A DNA stretch of 61,191 nt from Thermofilum sp. (GCA_020832965.1 JAJHRM010000004.1:1-61191), one strand, 5' to 3'; counted from the first letter of the stretch, positions 43,443 to 52,172 are shown. Translations and numbers: made by a program. The notes: a model not told the origin generated them from the letters alone.

Positions 43443-44684
43443 TCAAAACATCAAGATGTTCGGGTTCTCCTCTAGCCATTCTTTCAGCGCTGCGAGCACC
43501 CTCTCGGCCATCACCGTTTCGTCGTCACCTTCTTCCTTCCTCAGTCTCTCGAAGTATCTTACAACCATGGTATAGTGTACGCCCTCGTCTCGATCCCAGC
43601 GCATGCCGCATTTCGGGCACTCGTAGATCCTAGAGCGCTTCGTATGTATGACCTCGACGCCCACAGCAGGGCAACGGGGGCAGACCTTACCGCTGGCCCT
43701 TACCGTCCTGAACGTTGCCCCCTCGTATACGGCTAAGTTTCTTACGTGTTTTCTTGCGCGCAGCAGCGTCCCCTGAAGCCTCGTCCCCCTCAGGGAGTCC
43801 GGGTCTATCGGGTCCACGAGCATTAATACGTTCATGCCCCGCCTGCGAGCTTCTCTCACCAGTCCGCGCATCCTCGCAACCAGCCTCTCGACGAAAGCGT
43901 TGTTGAGACGACGCTCTTTTCCCCTTGTAGCTTCGGCGAGCTCCCTAGCCCTCTCTGTTGTCAGCGTTCTCAGCACTTCCTCTGGGAGGAGCTCAGCCAG
44001 CCGCTGCCTTGCCTCCCCGCTGGGCTTCGCGGCGTAGCTCTGTAGCAGGCTCGCGACCCCCCTCCCGTAGCTGTGGTTCGGCGGTCTCAGCTTCTCAAAG
44101 TGTCTGAGAGTTACTCTCAGTATATTTGCATCTATGTCCCAGGCACCGATCGAAAAGCCATACACGGAATTTTCATCGATCGTTATTATTCGTGTGGGGA
44201 AAGTGAACTCTGAGCAAGCCTCACGGCGCGCGATGACCCTGAGGAAGCCCCTCCTAGTAACCTGCAAGACGAACTCTGGTCTTGGGTCGAGCCCGTTCTC
44301 CTCGACCAGCGCCCTGGCGAGGCTCCTCCGCAGCGGCACGGAGACGCCGTAGCTCGGTATTCGCAGCTCCTTCCTGCGAAGGTCTATGACGCATGGCGCA
44401 GCGGTGTTCCCCCTCACGCTACCGTTGGGCATCACGAAGCGAACCAGCAGCGTTATCGCTGGCGGGTTAGGCACAGTCCGCTTGCCGGCATCCCCGCGCA
44501 TGTTGAGCACGTTTTTCCACTCCTCTAGCCACTCATCCCTGTAGCACAGCGCGCCCCTCGTCCTCGCCTCCCCCTCTACAAAGTCCTTGAAGAGCTGCCT
44601 GAGCTTCGGCAAGTTTTCACTGTTGACATGGAGCTTAAAGACCCTGAACCCACCCCTCCAACTACCCCTACTGCCTTTACTCAT
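43443..44684 (-). CDS. TnpB-like (IS605 OrfB) protein, second family
   Basis: The product (413 residues from the ATG at 44684) differs from the other TnpB family in the window. RuvC-I reads IITIDENSVYGFSIGAW. A zinc knuckle has CPRC and CPKCGMRWDRDEG, with the RuvC-III aspartate just after. The usual RuvC-II IvxEdL is absent (VLMLVDPID). The ATG is chosen because it matches the start of the paralogue at 1-321; the open frame upstream is shared non-coding DNA. It probably encodes an RNA-guided nuclease, but canonical activity is uncertain. Confidence 0.75.
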   Translation of the reverse strand: MSKGSRGSWRGGFRVFKLHVNSENLPKLRQLFKDFVEGEARTRGALCYRDEWLEEWKNVLNMRGDAGKRTVPNPPAITLLVRFVMPNGSVRGNTAAPCVIDLRRKELRIPSYGVSVPLRRSLARALVEENGLDPRPEFVLQVTRRGFLRVIARREACSEFTFPTRIITIDENSVYGFSIGAWDIDANILRVTLRHFEKLRPPNHSYGRGVASLLQSYAAKPSGEARQRLAELLPEEVLRTLTTERARELAEATRGKERRLNNAFVERLVARMRGLVREARRRGMNVLMLVDPIDPDSLRGTRLQGTLLRARKHVRNLAVYEGATFRTVRASGKVCPRCPAVGVEVIHTKRSRIYECPKCGMRWDRDEGVHYTMVVRYFERLRKEEGDDETVMAERVLAALKEWLEENPNILMF

Positions 44685-44740
44685 GTTTCCCACCCTCCGT
44701 TGGCGGGTGGAGCGCCCTGTGCGGGCGCGACGGCGCAAAA
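44685..44740 (-). repeat. Upstream block shared with TnpB-like copy at 1-321
   Basis: GGGCGCTCCACCCGCCAACG and GGAGGGTGGGAAAC (minus strand) precede the ATG and match 322-371. The block can form a CCACCC/GGGTGG hairpin. Confidence 0.45.
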
Positions 44741-44768
44741 AATATACTTTCTTTTACTGGTTGAGGGG

Positions 44769-45104
44769 CTACTTTCTCGGGAACTGCTGCTTGCTAAAAA
44801 CCACGTATCTAAACTGTCGCCTATTCTCGATCCGGGCGTTAAATCTAGACCTAAGGATTGCCTCAATCTCCCGGTAGTAGTACTGGTTTGTTAACCAAGC
44901 TGGAGGCCTAACGCGTGGTACAAGCCCCCTAATTACGTTTATGTCCGAAGTCTTCTTCACGTAGGAAACGTACGCGTATCTGAGAAGCGTTCGCAGCTTT
45001 ATTGAAATCTGCGAGGACTTAGTGTTTTTCAACAATTCTTCGACAATAGAAATGAGGTAATCTAAAAGTTTTTGTTTCTCCTCGTGGACACGGTACGTGG
45101 ACAC
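44769..45104 (-). CDS. Small basic hypothetical protein, 111 aa
   Basis: The product (MSTYRVHEEKQKLLDYLI...) is helical and basic, with QYYYREIEAILRSRF near the C-terminus. No family is recognised. A minus-strand TATA-like ATTTAAACC (about 45122-45130) is one spacing before the GTG at 45104, which supports a real leaderless gene. The TnpB-like element lies just downstream, so the gene may once have extended further. Confidence 0.55.
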   Translation of the reverse strand: MSTYRVHEEKQKLLDYLISIVEELLKNTKSSQISIKLRTLLRYAYVSYVKKTSDINVIRGLVPRVRPPAWLTNQYYYREIEAILRSRFNARIENRRQFRYVVFSKQQFPRK

Positions 45105-45266
45105 AGTATCACCTTTATCCTGGTTTAAATCCCTGACTCTATATACAAAGAAAAGTTTTTATGTTTTTCTACGTTGAAAATTTTTTAATCGACAATCAAC
45201 GAAGCCAAAACAACCGGCCACGCGGAATTCCCCAGCTCCTACCCTCCTCCTCAACGCTAGGGAACT

Positions 45267-45734
45267 CTAAGAAACTCCCCTCAGCAGCGCCTCAAGCTCT
45301 ACACGCTTCACGCCGAGCTTCTCGGAGAGAGACTTCAACACCTCCCCCCTCCTTAGACTCGTCGAGAAATGATCACTATACACCAGCTTGACCTCGCCAC
45401 CGGAGACCTCATACGCCCTAAACCTCAGGTAAACCCTGTTAGAGATGCGGTCAGCCACCCTGTAGACCTTAATCAACCCCGTGCACTCCGGCGGAACAAC
45501 GTACGAGAGCACCTTCACAGAGCCGTTACCGTGAAGCACGTCGTTGTAGGATAGACCCAGAAGGTAGCCCACCTCCTCGTCGAAACCAACGATATCCTCG
45601 CAGCCCAGCTCCCCCTCTCCAGCGGGCATCACCCTCTTCAGCAGCCCCCGGCATACGCCATAAAGGTACGATTCCACCTCTACGTCAAGGGGCTTCGGGT
45701 CCACCGCTTTAACAACGAAGGAATACGTCCTCAC
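45267..45734 (-). CDS. Hypothetical protein next to the radical SAM gene
   Basis: This 155-residue protein (MRTYSFVVKAVDPKPLDVEVE...) is an alpha/beta protein ending with a small helical domain (GEVLKSLSEKLGVKRVELEAL). It is not recognised. It starts 27 bases after the radical SAM stop on the same strand, so the two are likely co-transcribed. Confidence 0.65.
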   Translation of the reverse strand: MRTYSFVVKAVDPKPLDVEVESYLYGVCRGLLKRVMPAGEGELGCEDIVGFDEEVGYLLGLSYNDVLHGNGSVKVLSYVVPPECTGLIKVYRVADRISNRVYLRFRAYEVSGGEVKLVYSDHFSTSLRRGEVLKSLSEKLGVKRVELEALLRGVS

Positions 45735-45760
45735 GCAGCCGAGCCCCCGTCCGCAGGGAA

Positions 45761-47593
45761 CTAGTCCTCGACAACGGGGATTCCGAAGCGTTTACTCGCC
45801 AACACGTGCTGCTCGTAGGTTATCGAGTCTAGGTCTATCAGCTTCGCGTAGTGCCGCCTGTAGGGTTCACCCGAAATCAGCTTCCTAATGTTCCTCCTGT
45901 ACGCGTCCTCAGTAATCTTCCTTCCAGTGGCTCTTTCCCAGTCTTTAAACGAGTATGAAAAAGCCTTCTGCACCCTGTCCCTGTAGAGGTCAGGTATAAC
46001 GTTAAACGAGCAGAACGGCACCTGCCTGCCGTCAGGCATTACGTAGTGAATATCGCACCTCATGACTCTTGCCACGTCATGGTTGTAAAGATCTTGGAAG
46101 TGCATCATCCCCAGGAACAGCGCGTTGTAGTGGAACTCCCCCAGGCTGCTATAGTCATGTTTAGCAAAGATGTTGTAAAGTATCTTCACGAGCCTGTTTC
46201 CTTCGCGTAGCCGTCTAGGCGCCTTCGAGAGGTCGATAAACTTCCTCATGTTGAGCAACAGCTCCAGCATGACAATATACTTGCTTCTCCCCCTCTCAAG
46301 CTCCTCAGCCTTCTCACTCAAGTAGGCGAAGAACTCATCGACGTGGACGAAGCGTGTAATCGGCAAAACCTCGCCATCATCCTGAAAAACGTAAGTCGCC
46401 GCACCACATGCAAAGTGCGTAGTGAGCGTCAACTGCGGCTTGCCAGTCAGCGCCTCAACAAACCTTGAAACAGGTGCAACGCATGGCACGGGGTACCAGT
46501 CCCCCTCCCTTATCTGCCCACCGGTCTGCTCCTCAATAGCCTTGATAACGTCCGGGATCGTTACCCTCTCCCTCTCCCTCTCCTTCCTCGGCATCCTGCC
46601 CACTATCGATACCGGCTGGAAGTTGACTCCACGAACTATGTCATTGTTCAGGAGACCGAACTCGACAATCTTCCCAACCTCAGACAAGTTATAGTGCTTT
46701 ATAACCGTCGGGACCAAAACAACACCGAGCCCCGCCCTCCTCAGGTTGTCCAGCGCGTAGGGGGCCTCCCAGTGGTTCTTCGGGTTAGTGAATGGTGACA
46801 CCCCGTCGAAGCTCATGTACACGGTATTCACCCCCGCCTGCCTAACCCTAACGGCGAGCTCCGGGTCGAGCGCCAGCCTAATCCCATTCGTGTTCAACTG
46901 TATATGTGTGAACCCCTCCTCCCTCGCCATCCTGATCACCTCCAAGAGGTCCTCCCTGAGGGCGGGCTCCCCCCCAGTGAGCTGTATAGCTGGCGGCTTG
47001 ACAGGCTCAGCCAGCCTCGCCTGCCTAAACATGTAGCGCAGATGCTCAAGCGAAGGCTCGTAGACGTACCCGGACTTCGAGGCGTAGAAGAAGCAGTAGA
47101 AGCAGCTCAAGTCGCAACGATTAGTGAGAACCACGTTGATCAGGGCTGCATGGGAGCGGTGGCGAGTGCAGACCCCGCAGTTGTAGGGGCACGGCGCAGT
47201 GACGGGTAGATGCGCCACCACGTTCCCCTTACCATCCCACTGGTACCTCCTGTAGCGCTCGTACATCTCCCAGCTTCCAAAGTAGAGCTCCTCAAACTCC
47301 CCATGCTCAGGGCAAACCTTCCTGATCCACACCCTCCCATCCCTCTTAAACACAGCCGCAACGAGAAGGGAGTAGCACTCGGGGCACGCCGACTGCGTGT
47401 AGGCTACAAGCTCCTCCCCCTCCCTAAGGGGCGGCTTCCTGGACAAGTAGAGCTTGTAGTCCACCCCCGGCTTCGGGAAAAGCCTCCCACGAGCCTCCTC
47501 AGCGATCTTTGCTATCTCCCCCATGGGCAAACCAGCAACCCTAGAATAATCAACAGAGAACTCCTTCTCAAGAGCAGCCCTCTCCTGCGCCAT
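45761..47593 (-). CDS. Radical SAM enzyme, tetraether lipid synthase (Tes)-like
   Basis: This 610-residue protein has N-terminal cysteine motifs (CPECYSLL and CPEHGEFEE, then CPYNCGVC) ahead of the radical SAM core with CxxxCxxC (RCDLSCFYC, about 158-166), TGGEPALREDL and VYMSFDGVSPF. A C-terminal cysteine region (MRCDIHYVMPDGRQVPFCSF) is also present. This layout matches the archaeal Tes/GDGT-MAS group, which couples two archaeol chains into membrane-spanning tetraethers, and fits a hyperthermophile. A TATA-like AAATATATG (minus strand, about 47637-47646) lies upstream of the ATG. Confidence 0.75.
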   Translation of the reverse strand: MAQERAALEKEFSVDYSRVAGLPMGEIAKIAEEARGRLFPKPGVDYKLYLSRKPPLREGEELVAYTQSACPECYSLLVAAVFKRDGRVWIRKVCPEHGEFEELYFGSWEMYERYRRYQWDGKGNVVAHLPVTAPCPYNCGVCTRHRSHAALINVVLTNRCDLSCFYCFFYASKSGYVYEPSLEHLRYMFRQARLAEPVKPPAIQLTGGEPALREDLLEVIRMAREEGFTHIQLNTNGIRLALDPELAVRVRQAGVNTVYMSFDGVSPFTNPKNHWEAPYALDNLRRAGLGVVLVPTVIKHYNLSEVGKIVEFGLLNNDIVRGVNFQPVSIVGRMPRKERERERVTIPDVIKAIEEQTGGQIREGDWYPVPCVAPVSRFVEALTGKPQLTLTTHFACGAATYVFQDDGEVLPITRFVHVDEFFAYLSEKAEELERGRSKYIVMLELLLNMRKFIDLSKAPRRLREGNRLVKILYNIFAKHDYSSLGEFHYNALFLGMMHFQDLYNHDVARVMRCDIHYVMPDGRQVPFCSFNVIPDLYRDRVQKAFSYSFKDWERATGRKITEDAYRRNIRKLISGEPYRRHYAKLIDLDSITYEQHVLASKRFGIPVVED

Positions 47594-47803
47594 ACCGCAC
47601 CACTAACCGGCACACAGTAATTTCCAGAATTATGAAAAAACATATATTTCTTACCTGCTCCCCGGCTACAAGCACACAATCCAAGACCCCACGCAGAAAG
47701 GCTTATCCCGAAGGCGCGCGAGGAGAAACAGCCGAGCCTCCTTACCGCGGGCCCCCGAGGAGACTACAGGGGCGTGAAGACGCGGAAACGCAGGCTGCGC
47801 GTG

Positions 47804-48895
47804 TCAAGGCGGGACGCCGAGAGTATTTCCTACCCCCAGCACGATGATCGTTGATTTCTCCGGCTGCTGCCTGATAATGTCGGTAATTATATCAGCCGAC
47901 TGGAGCGCCCCCCTATACACCTTCTCAGTCATCGTCGATAAGGCCTCAGCCTCAGACATCTTGATGAGGACAGCGTAGGCAGGCATACCGTACCTCGTCG
48001 CCATCTCCTCTATCTCAAACCTCTCCGCGCCAACGCCCCCCATCGCTATCCCAAAGCCGTGGGCAACCAGGCCAGACTCCTCGCCCTCGTACTTCAAAGC
48101 AGCATCAACAGAGATCAGCAGCGAAGCCCTCTCCCTGGAGAGAACCCAGGCAACCGCCTCCTCCAGCCTGCCAGTAGTCCCCCCAGGCCCCTTAGCCCTC
48201 ACCACGTAGACACTCCTATTCTCAACGTTCAACCTCGCGACAAGCGTGTCCTTAACCGGCTCGCTGTACGTCCCACCATACCTCCTGACCAGGAGGGAAG
48301 CAACAAGGGGCCCAGCAGAGTCCCCTATGGGCAGCCCCCTAGAGAAGGACTCAAGCGCGCCCTCCACCGCCCTCACCTCCTCCAGGACAAAAGGCATCTG
48401 GGCACTAAGCTGCAGTATAAGCCACAAACTCCTAAACTTCCTAGCTATCAAGTAGTAGTGATTCACAATCTTGTAGATCATGTTCAGCTCCCTAGCAACC
48501 TCCACGAGACTAGCCAAGTTCTGAACCTCCGCAGGCGAAGCATCCCTGGCTAAAAGCGAAACCTCCCTCCTAATCCTCTCCTCCCCCGTCCTCAAAACAT
48601 GCTTAATCTTCCTCACCACGCCGAACGGGTCCAAGTCCACGGGAAATATGAAATACGTCTCCACAAGCGACGACAGCCTCCTCTCAAGCTGATCCCCAAC
48701 CCCGCCAGAACCACCATCATACTTCCTAAACTGCGAGGCAAGCACCCCGATAGCCTTATCCCTGACAGTCCTCAAAAAAGCTATGTAAGTCTCAATCTCA
48801 CCAATCGCCCTAAGTATCTGCATCTCCTGCGACAAGTAGGAAAGCAGCGCCAACGCAATCAGCCAAAGCACAAGGTTAAACGCATCCCCATCCAT
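47804..48895 (-). CDS. DUF1512-like membrane-anchored protein
   Basis: This 363-residue protein has one N-terminal hydrophobic helix (about 5-25). A helical linker leads to a conserved soluble domain with GLPIGDSAGPLVASLL, VRAKGPGGTTGRLEEAV and LLISVDAALKYEGEESG. These features fit the archaeal DUF1512 family, whose function is unknown. The ATG at 48895 is the first in frame. It is separate from the radical SAM gene by about 210 bp, which hold the latter's promoter. Confidence 0.7.
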   Translation of the reverse strand: MDGDAFNLVLWLIALALLSYLSQEMQILRAIGEIETYIAFLRTVRDKAIGVLASQFRKYDGGSGGVGDQLERRLSSLVETYFIFPVDLDPFGVVRKIKHVLRTGEERIRREVSLLARDASPAEVQNLASLVEVARELNMIYKIVNHYYLIARKFRSLWLILQLSAQMPFVLEEVRAVEGALESFSRGLPIGDSAGPLVASLLVRRYGGTYSEPVKDTLVARLNVENRSVYVVRAKGPGGTTGRLEEAVAWVLSRERASLLISVDAALKYEGEESGLVAHGFGIAMGGVGAERFEIEEMATRYGMPAYAVLIKMSEAEALSTMTEKVYRGALQSADIITDIIRQQPEKSTIIVLGVGNTLGVPP

Positions 48896-48958
48896 CAGTC
48901 AACACCGATCAGCACTCACCCATCCTCTGTCCTACCACTCACCTTAATTAACTTTAGC

Positions 48959-49160
48959 GTGCGCGCGCGCCGTTACCCCCGCCTAAACGCAGGGTTATGG
49001 TTACTCCGCCGGGTGTTTGTAGGAAGCTGAGCGCCCTGATCTGCCTCGGCAGCCTCGCCCCTATGCCCAGCGCCCCCAGCCCCCAGCCATTACGCCCAAG
49101 CCCCCTTCCACGTCGCTATGCAGTGTGTACCCCCTTCGCGCGCCACACGGTTTACCCCCT
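48959..49160 (-). mobile_element. Solo tnpB 3' end, diverged
   Basis: On the minus strand this matches the C-terminal codons and right end of the tnpB family (…CAAACACCCGGCGGAG, AACCCTGCG, then GGCGGGGGTAACGG). Indels and stops show that it no longer codes. As at the other four ends, GCGCGCGCGC follows immediately (48960-48972). It is the most degraded of the five copies. The tRNA gene follows at 49292. Confidence 0.7.
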
Positions 49161-49291
49161 CGGCTTGCGCCTGGCCTCCGCGCGGCGTTGCCCGCATTCA
49201 CCCTCACGAGCTTGATCTCGATTGCGCCCACGAGCGCGCTACAGCAAAGAAAAATTTATTACCAAAAGAACCCTCCTAAAAATCGACCTCT

Positions 49292-49396
49292 GGGCCCGTG
49301 GCGCAGCTAGGAGGCGTGGCGGCCTGCGGTGCTACAGGCCTCATGGAATGTGGCACAGAGAGCCGTTGGTCCCGGGTTCAAATCCCGGCGGGCCCG
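49292..49396 (+). tRNA. tRNA-Arg (GCG) with a 31-nt intron
   Basis: The acceptor stem pairs GGGCCCG with CGGGCCC; discriminator G; T-arm CCGGG-TTCAAAT-CCCGG. Anticodon stem GCGGC pairs with GCCGT, and the loop reads CTGCGG before the intron, giving anticodon GCG. About 31 extra nucleotides sit at the canonical position after base 37. CCA is not encoded. The sequence downstream is AT-richer and holds mobile-looking genes, a typical tRNA integration setting. Confidence 0.88.
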
Positions 49397-49585
49397 CTCT
49401 TAATTGAGTGTGAATCCTTTAAATAAGAGGCCTCTTTATAGCGCGCGCTGGCTTGAGAACGGAGAGAATGGAAGAAACGAGAGGAGGTGTTGTGAACATC
49501 TACTTAACGTCAAAGGATTCTAATCTCGTAGAGTAGCACAGAAGCTTTAAATCTAGCGTGCCAAAATAATATTAAAGGTGACTTC

Positions 49586-50293
49586 GTGTATTTAGATGAA
49601 TTCAAAGCTAGATTAGCAAAAGAATGGTCTGGAAGCTTGTTTAGCTTAAGCTCTATACGAAAAATCCACCCAAGGGCTAAGGAGTACTTGCACAGGTTGA
49701 CTAAGGGTAATGGAGTAAGGCGCGTAACTTGGGGCTGGTACTGGATTCCAACAAGCTACAGGGATGCCTGGGAATTCTTAGCAAAGGATAGGGGCTTTAA
49801 GGTGATAATCAAGCAGACAGCTGCAAGCATATGGAACTACGATTTCGTTCATCGAGACGTCTTCCGCTTAGCTGTTAATAATCGATCATACAAAAAGGCC
49901 TTGGAAGCTTTCGCCAAGAGCATGGGCTGGGACTTTGAAGTCGAGTATTACAGGAAAATACCCTACGAGTATGAGGAAGTTGACGGCTTATTCGTCGAAA
50001 CTTTAGAATCCTGTATAGTCAACTGCTTAGCCGAATGGTCATTCATAGACACCTTCGCAGCCCTATACTTTAGAAGAGGAGAAGTCGATTTCGATAAGTT
50101 GAGAAAGCTGGGAAGATGGAAGAGGGTATCTAAAACAAACTTGAGAGCATGGACCTTAATAAAATATGGGTGCAAGTTGTTCAACGAGCATCTCGGGAAA
50201 GAAATTTTCAAGTTTAAAGCCGCTGAGGTAAAACAGGCTGATGTTAGAGAATTGGTAAACGAAGCTGTAGAGAAGGTTGTTGAGTTTGCCTAA
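49586..50293 (+). CDS. AbiEi-like/winged-helix protein, island gene
   Basis: This 235-residue protein (MYLDEFKARLAKEWSGSLFSL...) has an N-terminal region similar in pattern to winged-helix AbiEi-type antitoxins (IHPRAKEYLHRLTK, RRVTWGWYWIP), followed by a domain with KQTAASIWNYDF and a helical C-terminus. Similarity to type IV toxin-antitoxin regulators is tentative, and no toxin gene is adjacent. Base composition is more AT-rich than in neighbouring genes. It lies directly after tRNA-Arg, so it is probably part of an integrated element. Confidence 0.55.
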   Translation: MYLDEFKARLAKEWSGSLFSLSSIRKIHPRAKEYLHRLTKGNGVRRVTWGWYWIPTSYRDAWEFLAKDRGFKVIIKQTAASIWNYDFVHRDVFRLAVNNRSYKKALEAFAKSMGWDFEVEYYRKIPYEYEEVDGLFVETLESCIVNCLAEWSFIDTFAALYFRRGEVDFDKLRKLGRWKRVSKTNLRAWTLIKYGCKLFNEHLGKEIFKFKAAEVKQADVRELVNEAVEKVVEFA

Positions 50294-50572
50294 AGCCATA
50301 GAGCGCGCGCTTTAACACCTCTTCATTAAATAACTCATCCTAAACTTCTTTTTCCATAGATTCTGACCAGCATAGGACTGCTGTGAGAAGTAAAAGTTGG
50401 ACTCGCACCTAACTGAGTGTATATACCAGCGGGCCCGCCACCACCCATGAACACGTGTACTGCTTAGCAGCACCCTTCCAATGAGTCGTATCCTGCTAGG
50501 AAAGCTTATCAGGCGCGCGCTACTGAAACCAGGACTTTATAAACTTCCCATGCACCTTGAGACTTGGGGGTT

Positions 50573-50792
50573 GTGAAGAGTAGCTTGGAGGAGAGAGTTG
50601 CTAGAATCGAGGGCATTCTCGAACAAATGGATAAGAGATTAAATCGCATGGAGAGCGAAATCAGAGACCTTAAGGATCGACATGGGAGATTTAAGAAAAG
50701 ACTTGAACAACAGATTTTACTGGCTTCTAGGAATCCAGATATCGATGTGGGTGACAATAATACTAGTAATAATATTCGTAAAACATTTCTAA
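50573..50792 (+). pseudogene. Coiled-coil/TM small protein with a frameshift
   Basis: From the GTG at 50573 the frame reads MKSSLEERVARIEGILEQMD, then NRMESEIRDLKD, a typical coiled coil. After about 50675 the family-like continuation lies in another frame (DMGDLRKDLNNRFYWLLGIQ, then WVTIILVIIFVKHF and a stop at 50792), which is the usual single TM tail of this protein type. A one-base insertion near GATCGACATG explains it. A ribosome-binding GGGGG precedes the GTG and a TATA-like TTTATAAAC lies about 35 nt upstream. Confidence 0.65.
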
Positions 50793-50851
50793 AGCGTTAA
50801 TTTGAAAACGTTCATTCTCGCTCAAATCAATTAAATCCTTTAGCGCGCTGA

Positions 50852-51059
50852 GTGAAGGGTGCTCGGAAGGCGGAGGATTTAGAAAGTACTCCCAACAGCT
50901 GTGCTGCTGACTTTTGTAGCTGTGCTGATTGCTATAGCATACTTTTCCGGGGGAATTGGGGTTCAGAAGGATATGCCTCAAGCTACAGCTTTCGATGCCG
51001 TACTGCTCATTGTGGTTGGACTTGTAGCTGGGCTTCTAGGGTGGAATTATTGGCGCTAG
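50852..51059 (+). pseudogene. Small two-TM membrane protein with a frameshift
   Basis: A leaderless-looking GTG at 50852 (TATA-like AATTAAATC about 25 nt upstream) starts a short frame (MKGARKAEDLE). The convincing membrane segments (LLTFVAVLIAIAYF and VLLIVVGLVAGLLGW) are in the +1 frame and end at TAG 51057. Deleting one base near 50881 would join them into about 68 residues. Together with the frameshift in the preceding gene this suggests decay of an inserted element, or sequencing indels. Confidence 0.5.
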
Positions 51060-51299
51060 AGGATGTAGCGTCACGTTACCAGCTTTGCACTTTTTGGCTC
51101 AGATACCCCGGGCCAATCGCCATAGGACCAACACTTTTTACCGCAATCTTCACAGCAATTTCTGGAGCCTACGGCATCCAGTGCGCAAGAACATTGATAG
51201 GAGCGCTGCACTATGGATAGGAGTTTAGGCACGCTTGGCGTCATAGCTGGCACATGGCTCTTCACACTGCTCGCCAAGAATATTAGCATACCGTACTGA
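51060..51299 (+). other. Probable decayed membrane-protein gene
   Basis: Several partial frames encode hydrophobic stretches in succession (GPIAIGPTLFTAIFTAISGA in one frame, LGVIAGTWLFTLLAKNI in another) that would make one small membrane protein if two frameshifts were repaired. No intact gene is present. Confidence 0.4.
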
Positions 51300-51327
51300 A
51301 CCTTATACTCGCGCGCTATCCTGCAGA

Positions 51328-51705
51328 ATGATGGTTGAGGGGAGCGGTATAGCTAAGCCTAAGGGTGAAGCCGGGGAGGGCACAGTAATCCCCGGGTCTA
51401 GGGTTGGCATGGGTCTAGCTGGTTTCGCCATAGCGCGCGCCTTGCTAAACACGTAGCATACGCTCTTTCTATACATTCTCGTCATCCTCCCTCTTGGAAA
51501 GATAAGAAATCCGAGACAGAGGCTGCTCAACGTCCCTTCGGCGTTGATTCCTAGCTTGCTGGAAGAGCTTCGCCCTCATTACATTCTTCCTTCCTTACCT
51601 ATTGGGATAAGGAGCTTTACTGTCATCTTCTTGCGCCCATTAATGCAGCTTGCCTATAGAATACTCCTGGCATGGTTTCTGGAATGCTGTGAGCGTAGCA
51701 GATAG
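51328..51705 (+). pseudogene. Small membrane-protein gene interrupted by one in-frame TAG
   Basis: One frame runs from the ATG at 51328 to TAG at 51703 with a single internal TAG at 51454. The first part reads MMVEGSGIAKPKGEAGEG and ends with ARALLNT; the second continues HTLFLYILVILPLGKIRN to WFLECCERSR. The second half has a TM helix and positively charged loops. Downstream of the stop the frame stays open for 82 codons, so decay is recent. No family is recognised. GCGCGCGC occurs just before the stop (51433-51440). Confidence 0.55.
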
Positions 51706-52044
51706 CCGTTAGATGTCATGCCGAGCGCTGCGAGCACCCTAGCGCATGGCGGTTCTCCTGGCCTTCTCGCCGCCACATATGCCGGCTCTTTCTACCCAGT
51801 ACAGTGTTTCGCTCTAACCTTGTAGAAGTAACCTTTTTTACACTTTGGCCATTCCCTGGGTATTCACTGCTGAAACATCAGCTTCACAGCACGCGCAAAA
51901 TGGGTGACAAGAACAACACCTTTGCAAAGAAAATCTTCCCAAGCAGCAAAACCACACCAAGCGCACTCCCCGCCGCACAATCAAGGCTCACCGGCCCCCT
52001 CGGCATGCTAAACGAAAACCGCCCAAAACTCAAGAACGCACCTA
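51706..52044. other. Intergenic region without a gene; trace of TnpB-like 3' end
   Basis: No frame is supported. A 17-bp exact match (AGCGCTGCGAGCACCCT) at 51724-51740 with the 3' coding end of the TnpB-like gene (43486-43502) marks another trace of that element in the same orientation. Confidence 0.45.
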
Positions 52045-52172
52045 TGGTGGGGCCGCCGGGATTTGAACCCGGGACCCTGCCGCACGGGCACCACGCCCGT
52101 GAACCAGCGCTCCAGCGCCAAATACGGGGTACATCCCCAGGCTGGCATCCTACCATGCTGGACTACGGCCCC
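52045..52172 (-). tRNA. tRNA, probably Pro (GGG), with about 50 nt of intron sequence
   Basis: On the minus strand, acceptor GGGGCCG pairs with CGGCCCC, discriminator A, and CCA is encoded at 52045-52047. The D-arm is GTCC/GGAT and the T-arm CCGGG-TTCAAAT-CCCGG. The anticodon stem starts CCAGC and can pair with either of two downstream GCTGG copies; the loop CTGGGG suggests anticodon GGG. The excess over a mature tRNA is about 51 nt, probably one intron in the anticodon loop and a second near the variable region, where CACGGGC/GCCCGTG forms a hairpin. Exact splice sites and the anticodon are uncertain. Confidence 0.75.

Noticed and set aside
50429..50439. Attachment-site duplicate of the tRNA-Arg 3' end
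   Set aside because: Only about ten bases match (GCGGGCCCGC), too short and palindromic to claim an att site; kept only as a hint in the island finding.
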